Source: Chromera velia (lineage: Eukaryota; Sar; Chromeraceae). Taken from it: a stretch of 34,234 nt of DNA. Positions 10,711-20,400 of the stretch are shown piece by piece. Each line of letters begins with the position of its first letter. Position 1 is the first letter of the stretch. The stretch is from NCBI GenBank assembly GCA_018398765.1, contig JAHBMJ010001202.1, positions 1-34,234 of the forward strand, in the 5' to 3' direction. The position numbers and the translations under genes were made by a program. Under the pieces are notes generated by a model that did no database searches, was not told the origin of the DNA, and saw only the letters and a program-made list of their open reading frames with translations.

Positions 10711-12154
10711 TCAGGCGTCGTCTGTGATAACCGGTAAGCCGAGCTCTTCTGTCCAGCTTCTGATTGGGCCTCTCACACTCTTGTGGGGCCGTGTTGGAAT
10801 GAATTCGATTTTTTTTTCGCAGTCAGCCTGCAGTACGGCCGATTCGGAAGTTGAGGCAGACCTGGCAGTGCAGCTCTCTGCTCTCTCGTCAGTCTGTTTT
10901 TTGAATACCGATGACACTAGGCTTCTTGGTGTCATGTCTCATATTTGTTCAGTAAAGGAAGACTGTCCGAGATGAAGTGCCGCAGTCGGATCATCTAGAC
11001 CTCTATTTGCAGTGTCGTCGCTAAGAAAGGGCAATTCATTCAGGCCCTCAACCACTTCAGCTGCTGCCGTCATGTCTTTTTCGCAAACCTCATGGCCCCT
11101 TACTTCTCGATTCAAGATTGAAGTTCCTTCAGTCTGATGAACAGGCCGGTCCGCTTTAAAAGAACAGACTGCTTGTTCCATCGTATCGTGGTGATGTTTT
11201 TCGGATCCCTTCTCTGTTTGTCCTTCACGTAGCACTTCAGGCTGCTCCGTTGCCGCCACCGACAAGGAAGGCCCACTTTTTGGAAGGCCCGACTTGGAGT
11301 TGTTGTCGGCCGGCATGTCGTGATTGTCTTCCCTCCTAGACAGCAACAGGTCTGACATCGCTTCGGTCTCTTCTCTTTCTCTGCTGAAAGAAATTCCTCC
11401 CGAAACGTCAGCGGCTCTGGACAGAAAAGCATTCAAGTCGTTATTGGTATCCGTCTGAATTTCTGCGTCTTTTGTGTATGGTTTTTCGGTTTGCGTTCCT
11501 GCCTCCATAGTAAGAGAGACAGTCGGTGGCAGAGTGAGTTTCAGAAGGTCGTTGGTGTTCGTTCCTCTTTTGGCTGTTGTCGGTCTCCTGTCCCCACCTT
11601 AAGGCGACATCTTCGTCTGGCAGCTTTCTGTCTTCTTCTCTCCATGAACCGCATTACTAAAGGTGACTACCGAAGTGGCTTCAGTGTCGTCCTCTGCTGG
11701 CACTGCAAGAACACCGTAAGATGACCGTGATGGCACTTTACGTGGATCAAAGAGGCTCCAAGGGTTGCCTGTTGTTCCTAGAGAAAACGATCGTAACTGT
11801 CTTGCCCGTTAGCTCGAGAGGAGAAACCCTAGGCGCCAGAGGAGCTGGAGCTTGTTCTGACCGCTGCTGTTGCTGCAGAAATTGGGAAAACATTTCTTGC
11901 ACTCGTTGCAGAAGCTCGTCTTTGAGGTCAGTCATCTGTTTTTGCGTGTGGACAATGTTATTTTGGTTCTCACGTAGCTGGATCAGTCTCTAATTTTTCT
12001 CACAAAGCTCTTTCTTGAAGTCTTTATGCCTCTGCGGGCACGATTGAAAATGTTGGTAAAGATACCTGGAGTCCTTACACTGTTTGCTACAGTGTTGGTA
12101 TACATAAGACTGGGCCAACGGAGTTGTTACAATGACCACTGCTGCTGTACTCAT
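10711..12154 (-). pseudogene. Broken zinc-finger/coiled-coil ORF next to the LINE
   Basis: From an ATG at 12154 the minus frame encodes about 50 residues with a Cys/His cluster (QHCSKQCKDSRYLYQHFQSC, then PQRH). After it comes a Gln/Glu/Leu-rich coiled-coil stretch ending in four Gln. A TAG interrupts at about 11989. After 11757 the frame shifts and continues through a TAA (about 11600) into a hydrophilic segment (11508-10939) with 'AEIQTD'-type repeats. A TGA at 10939-10941 then separates a last open piece ending at 10711. That makes three stops and one frameshift. It could be the ORF1 (gag-like) part of the adjacent LINE, since it lies immediately upstream on the same strand, or a host gene into which the LINE inserted. 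I do not recognise a specific family. Confidence 0.5.
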
Positions 12155-12239
12155 CGTTTTGTTCCTTTTTTTCTTGCTCTGTCATGTCTTTAGATCAGAA
12201 ATGCACGTGCAGGGCCTCAGCTCGTAGACCTGCCCCCCC
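12155..12239. other. Short spacer before the minisatellite
   Basis: Unique sequence between the ATG of the broken ORF and the first minisatellite unit. It may be the 5' leader of that ORF. Confidence 0.4.
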
Positions 12240-13340
12240 TTAGCTGCCGTATAGATCTTCCGAAGCGCTTTCGAAAACCCCTACCAGATCCATGTTAGAC
12301 CCACTCCAGACCCGCCCCCCCTCCTGCACAGATCTTCCAAAGATCCCTGCTAGACCCCTTCGAGACCCGCCCCCCCGGCTGCACAGATCTTCCAAAGACC
12401 CCTGCCAGACCCTTTTAAGACCTGCCCCCCCTGCCGCACAGATCTTCCAAAGACCCTTGCCAGACTCCTTTGAGACCCGCCCCCCGTGCCGCACAGATCT
12501 TCCAAAGACCCCTGCTAGACCCCTTTGAGACCCGCCTCGTGTGCTGCACAGATCTTCCAAAGACCCACTTCAGACCCGCCACTCCTGCACATCTTCCAAA
12601 GACCCCTGCCAGCTAGACCCCTTCGAGACCTGCCCCCCCTGCCGCATAGATCTTCCAAAGACCCTTGCTAGATGCCCCCTCCGGCCTGCTGCACAGATCT
12701 TCCAAAGACCCTTGCCAGACCCCTTTGAGACCTGCCCCTCCTACTGCACAGATCTTCCGGAGACCCCTGCTAACTAGACCCCTTCGAGACCTGCCCCCCC
12801 TGCCGCATAGATCTTCCAAAGACCCTTGCTAGATGCCCCCTCCGGCCTGCTGCACAGATCTTCCAAAGACCCTTGCCAGACCCCTTCGAGACCTGCCCCC
12901 CTGCCGCATAAATCTTCCACAGGCCCTTGCTAGACGCCACCTCCGGCCTGCCGCACAGATCTTCCAAAGACCCTTGCCAGACCCCTTTGAGACCTGCCCC
13001 TCCTACTGCACAGATCTTCCGGAGACCCCTGCTAACTAGACCCCTTCGAGACCTGCCCCCCCTGCCGCACAGATCTTTCAAAAACCCTTGCCAGCTAGAC
13101 CCCTTTGAGACCCGCCCCCCCTGCCGTATAAATCTTCCAAAGACCCTTGCTAGACGCCACCTCCGGCCTGCCGCACAGATCTTCCGAAGACCCTTGCCAG
13201 ACCCCTTTGAGACCTGCCCCTCCTGCCATACAGATCTTCCGGAGACCCTTACTAACTAGACCCCTTCGAGACTTGCCCCCCCTGCCGCATAGATCTTCTA
13301 AAGACCTTTGCTAGACGCCTTCTCCGGCCTGCCACACAAA
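12240..13340. repeat. Higher-order minisatellite, about 53-56-bp units
   Basis: About twenty tandem units are built round CAGATCTTCCAAAGACCC plus a variable half. That half is either 'AGACCCCTTYGAGACC' with 'TGCCCCCCCTGCC', or the 'CCTCCGGCCTGC' variant. From about 12613 a three-unit block of about 161 bp repeats: the word CTAGACCCC recurs at 12613, 12774, 13036, 13095 and 13256, and two of the intervals are exactly 161 bp. The unit length is not a multiple of three and several frames on both strands stay open, so I do not call it coding. Confidence 0.9.
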
Positions 13341-13660
13341 TCTTCCGGATCAACACGTTGGCGCCTGCCCAGACGCATCCTAGATCTCTACAGGACTCCC
13401 CTCCTTCAATGTTCCTCGCCAGGTCTTCTCTGTAGGCCATGCAACGTTGCCCGTCATGCAGGTTTTTCATTGACCTCCCAACGTTGTCCGCCAGACATTC
13501 CCCCAATGCTGCCTGTCATGCAGATCTTGTGGATGCAGTTGCCCGCCAGACCTTCGGTAGACCCCGCCAAGGTTGCCCGCCAGATCTTTTGCAGACCTGG
13601 CTCGCCCACGCGTCCTGCGGAAATACGACGAATCTCGCGATCTCTGTAGAATTCTTGAAG
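13341..13660. repeat. Degenerate continuation of the minisatellite
   Basis: Words such as CAGATCTT, GCCCGCCAGA and GACCCCGCC recur at irregular spacing, with increasing divergence rightward. This looks like the decayed edge of the array. Confidence 0.5.
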
Positions 13661-14416
13661 GAATCTGAATTTCACGTACAACCGTTATGGTCTTCTTAGT
13701 AGCTTAACCCTCGAGGCCTGGAGCACCACGAAGGTGTCGATCAGCGGTTAAGAGCTCCGGAACTTCCGCGAGTTCCGGTCAGTGAACGCAGGCTCTATGT
13801 GTACGTCGTCTCACCCTAAAATTTCTTTAGCATACATTAGCGGTAGCCATCCACGGTGCATGCATGGATGGATAGCCGGCACCGCATGGCCGTCAGCTTA
13901 GCAGAAATGCGTACATGACCGTGCGGCGGGGCACGAGCCTGCATGTACATTTTTAGAGGTTACATACATGCTTGTGCCTAGTCTAGCAGGGAGTGGAACG
14001 CTCCATTCGATATCATAAATCACCAGAACTAGCGTCTTTATCCGTTAACTGTCTTCTTCCATAAATTTATGAAGTTCTTTCTAAATACTCCTGTGCATTT
14101 CAGGTAGAGGGGCACCAGCTGCCGCTAAGCTTGATTGGCGTTGTCGGACTGTGATCCACTGTGGAGAAAGCGGCCGTGGGGCAGCAAGGCCTTTTCCCTG
14201 TTCAACTGGAGGAGACCGTCTCTTTAGTGTTCTTACAGAGCCTGTCGTCAGCATTGGTGCTGTGACGTAAGGAGAGCGGTGGCTTGGCCCAGGGGCATAC
14301 GTATTAGACCGTATTAGATATTTTGGGGAGCGTTCGACCGCTGTCGTCATGCTTTCATCGCAGCTGCTTGAGACGATGAGGGACGTTAAAGCAGGATGTA
14401 GCTCAGCTAGCTCTAC
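13661..14416 (-). other. Spacer with a small unrecognised minus-strand ORF
   Basis: From 14350 to 14081 the minus strand holds an 89-codon open frame, rich in Ser, Pro and Arg, of no known family. It starts 67 bp after the end of the nuclease frame, on the same strand, so it may be a third ORF of the cassette. The rest (13661-14080) has no gene. A tRNA-like word (CAGCGGTTAAGAG near 13742) and the palindrome-rich 'GGTGCATGCATGG' (about 13856) were seen but not resolved. Confidence 0.35.
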
Positions 14417-15613
14417 TTAGAGATGTGGTGGAATGGACAGCTGAAAGAATGTTGCGAGTTGAGAGCTAGGCGTACAGTCAGCTAGCAACTCAGGTTCGTA
14501 GCTAGGTTTTTCTGGAGGTCCTGGTCTCAATGAAATAGATTCCACCCCTGCTTGAGGCTCTACCTTAACTGTTGATAAGCTTGGTTGTGAGCTTTCTTCT
14601 TCTTCCTATTTATCAAAGTCTAGAAGCTGAAGCTGTTCATCAAGCAGCTGAACATCCTTTCAAACCTTGAGGTGGTATTCGACGAGCAGTTGGTCGCCTG
14701 TCCCCTAGCCTGTCCCTCGAAAGTTATCCGCAGGGACCCATTGAGGGTTTTCGTTACCTAGTGGATAGTCCTTCCACAGGACTTTGTACCTATTACGCCT
14801 TTCATCAAAATTTAGGATCTCTTCAATCTCCCAGTCTGAGTCTGCTTCCAGGTCTGTTTCTATGCTAGCTTCAAACTGCTGCGGGTTAAGCGTAGGCTCT
14901 AGGTCGACCGATACTCCTTTGGCTCTTAAGTACTGGCGGAGCAGATCGGCATCCCCCAAAGCCGGTGTTTGGTAGTCAAAGCTGGCCATCCACCGAATTT
15001 CCTGAACGTTCATCATTTTAACCTGTTCATTCCCCCGCTTCTGCTGTAGTTCACGGGCTGCTTGATTGGTTTCTTTTTTATGTTGCCGGAGACTCATGTA
15101 TGATAGGATTCTATGTTCCTCTTGGAACCATGATAACCATCCGGGTAGAAGAACTACGTCCAGCCTGGAGTCTAGGACATAATCCGGTAAAAAGTGAATA
15201 TTGGACCACAATAGATAACTATCGATTCGGTAAACCTCTTTCATGATGTGGTCCCAAAAAGATTGGAACGTCGCTAATACATATGCTCTAAGAACGTTAA
15301 TCAGCCATTCTTGTCGGGACTCAAAGAGCTGGACTAGGCTTTTGAGCTTATAGTCACTGAATAAGTCGAGGAGCAACCGTTCTAAATGGTCCAGCCGCGT
15401 TTGCGTGACCCCAGGCGGAAATACTAGGATACAGATTATGTTGAAGCCCCACAGATAGCATAAGTGGTACTGGTCTAGTCTACGGTCTGGATTCTTTAAC
15501 GTACTACCAATTTTGATAAGAGAGAGAGACGCTAGGAATGCATGGTTTTCTAACGTATAGAGAATTGGACGGTTTACGTTGATTAAACATACAATAGCTC
15601 CACCAGCAGGCAT
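14417..15613 (-). pseudogene. GIY-YIG-type nuclease with C-terminal chromodomain, in-frame stops
   Basis: The open frame from ATG 15613 to the TAG at 14705 encodes 302 residues. Residues 5-90 resemble the GIY-YIG/T5orf172-type fold. There is a first strand 'AIVCLINV', then IKIGST (33-38, the YIG strand), an Arg pair (44, 45), a hydrophobic strand IICILVFP and an acidic helix with Glu78 (LERLLLDLF), where the metal-binding Glu is expected. The middle (about 90-215) is helical and unrecognised. After an acidic linker, residues 259-302 are a chromodomain: DWEIEEIL, then YKVLWKDYP and PQWVPADNF. The TAG sits in a 12-bp tandem duplication. Beyond it the same frame continues (LLVEYH, the expected last chromodomain helix) to a stop at 14417, crossing a TGA (14660) and a TAG (14606). 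Proteins of this class cut DNA, and chromodomains bind methylated histone tails. The combination suggests a chromatin-targeted mobile-element nuclease; that function is inference. Confidence 0.65.
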
Positions 15614-15658
15614 ATTTTTTTCCTTCTATCTTACAGGGCGGTGTGCAGAGGCAATGAC

Positions 15659-17128
15659 CTACGCTGCGTGATCGTGCATGCCTAGGCGCATGCATAACAT
15701 TGAATTATGAAGATGCTCGGCAACTTGCCGATCAAAGCGCAAAAGGTCGGCGTTTTTGTTCCGGAGGAGACACTCCAAAGTACCTCCTGTTTCAAAAATA
15801 CAGTGCGCATCACGCGCTAGTTCTAGAAGGCCGCAAAGTTCTGCTAGTATTGAAGGAGAGGCCAGTGGGGCAATGGGATTAACTTAAACGTCTAGGTTTT
15901 CTAGAGGCTGTGCTAAGACTGCAGTCTGTATACGGATCTCCATGCAGGAATCGGTGATACGCTCAAGAAGCCGTTTATACTCAAGAGGGATGACGGAAAG
16001 GAAGAGATAATAGTGGACCATACTTAGAGCTTGGAGAGCCCATAACCACCATCCGCCAACGCGCCTATAGGCGTAGGATATTAAAAACAATAATCAAAAC
16101 AAAAAAAAAATGACTATATGATTCAAATACAAAAAATGTAAAGTTTGACCTATAGGTTGCTACGAGGACCTTCCGGTCACCTAAAAACGTGTTCAAAAAT
16201 TTAAATGAATTGTTTTGGGATTTTTGAAAGCAATTGTATGGATTTTCATGAAGATGAATTCTGAAGTTAGTCTGTATACGATAGGCTAAATTATATAATT
16301 TTTGTATTTCCTTCTTCAAGAATTTTGACACCTTCAATCGGCACCTCCGTCTATCCACCGACCCACCCATTGTTTCCTGCCGGCATCTTCATCTTTTTTC
16401 TTCTATTTTTTTGGAACTCTGAAAGCTTCGCCGCCTTGACGACCCTGAAAATATTTTTAAAACGTGTTCTGTCATTGTTTTCAATCATGAGACTAAAAGT
16501 TGCAGTCTTTGTACTTCGCTCACACCTAGGCTCACACCCACCCGTTCTCCTTAATGATGTTGCCAGCATCATCGTTGAATGGTCTTCTTCTTGCTTCTTC
16601 AGGCAGTCCTAACATACAGCATAAAAACGTTGGTTACCAAAGGGATTGGTAGGGATCGGTCGGTATGTAAAATTCAATTCTAGCGTCACTCAGTAATTTG
16701 AGATTCATTTGAATTCATTTCAGTCAGTTCCGTGCGTAGACTTCCGTCTCTTCTTATGGATCTCTGTGGATCTTTATATAAAAAACTAAATTTTAATCAT
16801 CATTCTCTTTATAAAGCTGATTAAACCTCCTAGTAAACTTTAGTTAGAACTTATGTCTTAACTAGTGTCTTGATTTATATTTAGATGGTTTCAAAAATAA
16901 AAAAACCAAAATCAAATATTTAAACAAAAACAAACCTAAAAAATGACGTTATGTTTTATTATTTGATTTTGATGTCCTACGCCCAGCAACGCGCGCTAAC
17001 GACTGCATACACTGTAAAATACCTGTGGCTTGCAGACCGCGTTCTAGTGCCATACTAGGAAAAAATTCAACCAAGTCTACCGAGACATTATCTAGTAAAT
17101 TTTCATCTAGCGCATCAAGCAGGTTCAT
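15659..17128 (-). pseudogene. Unrecognised ORF upstream of the nuclease, split by a transposon
   Basis: The frame starts at ATG 17128 (MNLLDALDENLLDN) and runs to the transposon at 16986. It resumes at 16064 and continues in the same frame (GGWWLWALQALSMVHYYLF, EYKRLLERI) to a TAA at 15884. Past that stop the same frame stays open to 15659 (LAELCGLLELARDAHC, then RFDRQVAEHLHNSM). The pieces together give about 185 residues, helical, of no family I recognise. It ends 45 bp before the nuclease ATG, on the same strand, like a compact viral or mobile-element gene pair. Codon choice differs from the host genes here: CTA leucine codons are common, as in the nuclease frame. Confidence 0.5.
16065..16986. 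mobile_element. 922-bp non-autonomous DNA transposon
   Basis: It is bounded by the 8-bp direct repeat CAACGCGC (16057-16064 and 16987-16994). The terminal inverted repeats are imperfect, about 30 bp: left CTATAGGCGTAGGATATT followed by A-rich sequence; right, on the other strand, CTGGGCGTAGGACATCAAAA. The interior is AT-rich with no recognisable transposase. The insertion splits a reading frame that rejoins exactly when the element and one repeat are removed. An 8-bp duplication allows hAT-, P- or Merlin-type families. Confidence 0.8.
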
Positions 17129-17401
17129 CGAAGGTTACAAACGGGATAAGGTAAAAAGGGATAACTAGAGTGCTTTGGGGGGGATGATGGGCTAGAAAGT
17201 CGGCGATGAGCGATCGAGCGGGCGGGGGAAATACATGTTGTCTTTTTTTATAAGAGAAATACATCTACACTCATTTATACTATATGTACGAGGCATTACG
17301 GCTTAGTGAGTAACACAAACAAAGTAGTATCTAGATCTAGATCTATATTCATTCTCTCCTTCAACACGCATCAAAGCATTCGATTGCGCACGTGTCGATC
17401 G
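17129..17401. other. Spacer between cassette and large gene
   Basis: Upstream of the cassette's first ATG and downstream of the large gene's stop. It contains ATCTAGATCTAGATCT (about 17329-17345) and AT-rich sequence. I see no gene and no inverted repeat that would define a cassette end. Confidence 0.4.
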
Positions 17402-20400
17402 TCAAGCTGTTGCAGACAGAGCGTCCATTTTTGCTCTGATCTCCAGGATCAAGTCGGTTGGTGGTGAAAGGCCTCCCTTCCAGTACCACCGCGTCAAGCA
17501 TTCTCGGTAGAGAACTGCTTTCTGAAGAGCAATTGTTGCGTGTCCATGTTGCCACCGCGCTTCAGCTACATCCGTTTCGTTTTTCACCCGTTTTGTCCCT
17601 GCAGTCGACTTCCATACAGGAACCAGTTCGTACAGCTCGGGATTGTGCAGTTTCAGCTGAAAGAAAAAATAAAAGTCACAATACAGCGAATGCGCAACCT
17701 TCCGGATGCTCGTTGTTGCGTTTTTGACATCTTCGTCAACCAGGTTGCCGAACTCCTTATCAAGAGTCTCCACTTGAGGTGTCCAGGCGGCTTCTGGGCG
17801 GTGATGAGCCTTCTCATGCGTCGTGCTTGAGACCCCATCGCCATCCTCTTCGCGATTGGGCAGACTGGTCGACCATCCTGCCCCCTCGTTCTCGGGTTGA
17901 ATTTCCCCGGAATGCAAGGAGCGCTTGCCTTCTACGTGTTCCCACACAGCGAGCGGCTGAGGAAGTGGTACCTGGTCCGGGAGGATACAATACTGAATTG
18001 ACGAAAACTCGTCTTTACAGTCTTCGATTGCCTTTTTCAAAACGGCGTAGATTTTTCCAGCCCCGTCTTCAGAGCTGGTGAAGAAATCGACACAAATTTC
18101 AGACTCTCCCTCTCTCAAAGGAGGACAGTCCCCAAAGGCGGTCAACGTGTGAAACGTGAGAAGCCGCGCCAGGCGCCCGCGGAAGGACTGGTCTTCCCCA
18201 TCCTTCAATCTCAGGCGTGCCGTGACCTGTCGACCCTTCGCTGCAAAAGCACACCCAAGCACACGCCGATCTGAAGAACATGGCAGCACCGAATGCATGC
18301 ATCCTGCAGAATTAAATTCTTGGTCGAAGGTTGCAGAAGCCAGCCTGTGGACTATCACACAATGGCCGACACGCAGACACGTGGGGTCACGTATCGGAGG
18401 CCGCCACACACAAACGCATTCACGGACAGAACCCCACAACCAGGTCATCACGCTAATCTCAAGACATGGCGACGTCGAACGCATGCTGGAGAAAACCCGG
18501 GAAAGGCCCGCAGACACTCAGAGGCGCAACAGACCAAGACCAAGCCTCTTGACGCAGGCACACACGCTCTCACGGCACGCATGCTCAGGCTGCCTGAGCG
18601 TTCCATCTGTGCACCGACCACCGAACACCCGACCAACAGCCACACACGGCACGCGCATGTCAATCTAAAGAGATGGAGGTGCCGAGTATACGATGGAGAA
18701 TTTTTCGTGCGGACAACAAGAAACAGAAAGAGGGGGCGGGAAGCCCGCAGACACTGCGCTCAGGCGTCTCGAAAGCGGAACGAGTGTCGGAACGACGCAG
18801 TCGACCCTGAGTCACACACGTGAACGAGCACCACACACACACACACACGATCCAATCCGACCAGCCAGACCGTGACGAACGCGATCGACCTTCAGCCACG
18901 CACGTGAGCGATCACTAGACAGACATGCAGATCCAGTCCGACCACCGAGTGTATGATGGAGAATTTTTCGTTCGGACGACAAGAAAAAGAAAGGGGGGGC
19001 GGGAAGCCCGCAGACACTGCGCTCAGGCGTTTCGAAAGCGGAACGAGTGTCGGAACGACGCAGTCGACCCTGAGACACACGTGAACAAGCACCAGACGCA
19101 CACGCCTATGCACCGAACACCCGGAGGTCTCGGACCAACAGCCATTCGATCACACACAGCTGCCGTCAAGCTAAAGAAATGGAGATCTCGAACGTATCAT
19201 GGAGAAATTTTCGTTCGGCCGCAGTCGATCTTCGGGCACACCAGACACAATCCGACCAGCCAGATGGACGCAATCGACCTTCAGCCACCCAGACACACAC
19301 GACGACAAGCCAAACGGAACGACGCAATCAACCTTCAGCCACGCACATACGTGAACGAGCATGCACCGAACACCGTAGGACCAACAGCCAGCCATTCGAT
19401 CACACACAGCTTTCGGCACTTCAGTCCGCAGCCACAGAGACAGGTAGCTGACGGTCACGCGCGGACGCACGCACGCGAGAAAGAAAGTCGATCTAAAGAG
19501 ATGGCGGAGACTGATGTCTGCTGGAGAAATTTGGGGGGGGAGACGATGCGCACGCGGGAAAGGCGAGAGAAAAGCTCCGAAGATGACAAGTTGCGCCCAT
19601 TGCCCGATCGAGGATATAAGACTCAAGCACGCACTGACCTTCTGCCGGCGGAGCTCCCCGTTTCACGAGCCCCCCCCCACAGCTCTCTCACATCTCCTGA
19701 ACTGAACTCGTTCAAAACATTGACTCGTTCTGCATCTTCAGCCAGGCACGTCTGCAATTCATCTTTTGAAGTACAGCCAAGCACTCGATTGAAGAGAGCG
19801 TCACCTTCCGCTGGCCATCCAATCTTTTCAAGTTTCCCGCGGAGGGCTTCGGAAGTCGTTCCGTTTCCGTAGTACGCGTGGGCGAGCCGGTTCTTTGTCT
19901 TGTTCGACAGCGCCCACTCTGCACCACGCAAGGAGTCGATCGGCAACGACAGGATGCACAGATGGAATGGGGAGGAGACGGCTGGGGAAAGGAGAACGAG
20001 AGGCGGAGAGCCAGTACCACAACCGCGATGAGATGCGGTGAGAACAGCAGAGCACCCAACCACGGACGCAAACGGATGCCGACCTCGAGTCTCGACGACT
20101 GCCGATCAAAATTGAACAAAAGAAAAACCGACCTGCAGCAACGCCGGTGTCCGCAAACGTCTCGTCTCCTCGCACACCGTCGCAGAAGTGCTGCACAGAG
20201 GGGAGAGAAGCACAGGGTGCAATGGATAGCGCAGGTCAACAGAGAAAGCGGAAGCAAGGGGGCGCCGACTCACCGCTTTCTCAATCTCCGATCTGGTGTC
20301 CAGCTTGCAGCCATCACGCCCAGCCACACGTTTCTTGAGCCCTGCAGGCAGGTAAACGAGAGACGGAATGCGAATTATATATTTAGAGCCCACAGGCGTG

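Noticed and set aside
12240-13259. Open frames across the minisatellite on both strands
   Set aside because: The unit length is not a multiple of three and several frames stay open by composition alone.
12240-13340. CRISPR-like appearance of the tandem array
   Set aside because: Units are contiguous and similar along their whole length, with no unique spacers, and the DNA is eukaryotic.
13735-13800. tRNA-like sequence with CAGCGGTTAAGAG
   Set aside because: No acceptor stem, and no T-loop of the GGTTCGAATCC type, could be found in the right place.
15700-15882. Plus-strand 60-codon frame beginning MNYEDARQ
   Set aside because: It is antisense to the better-supported minus-strand ORF segment 15883-15659.
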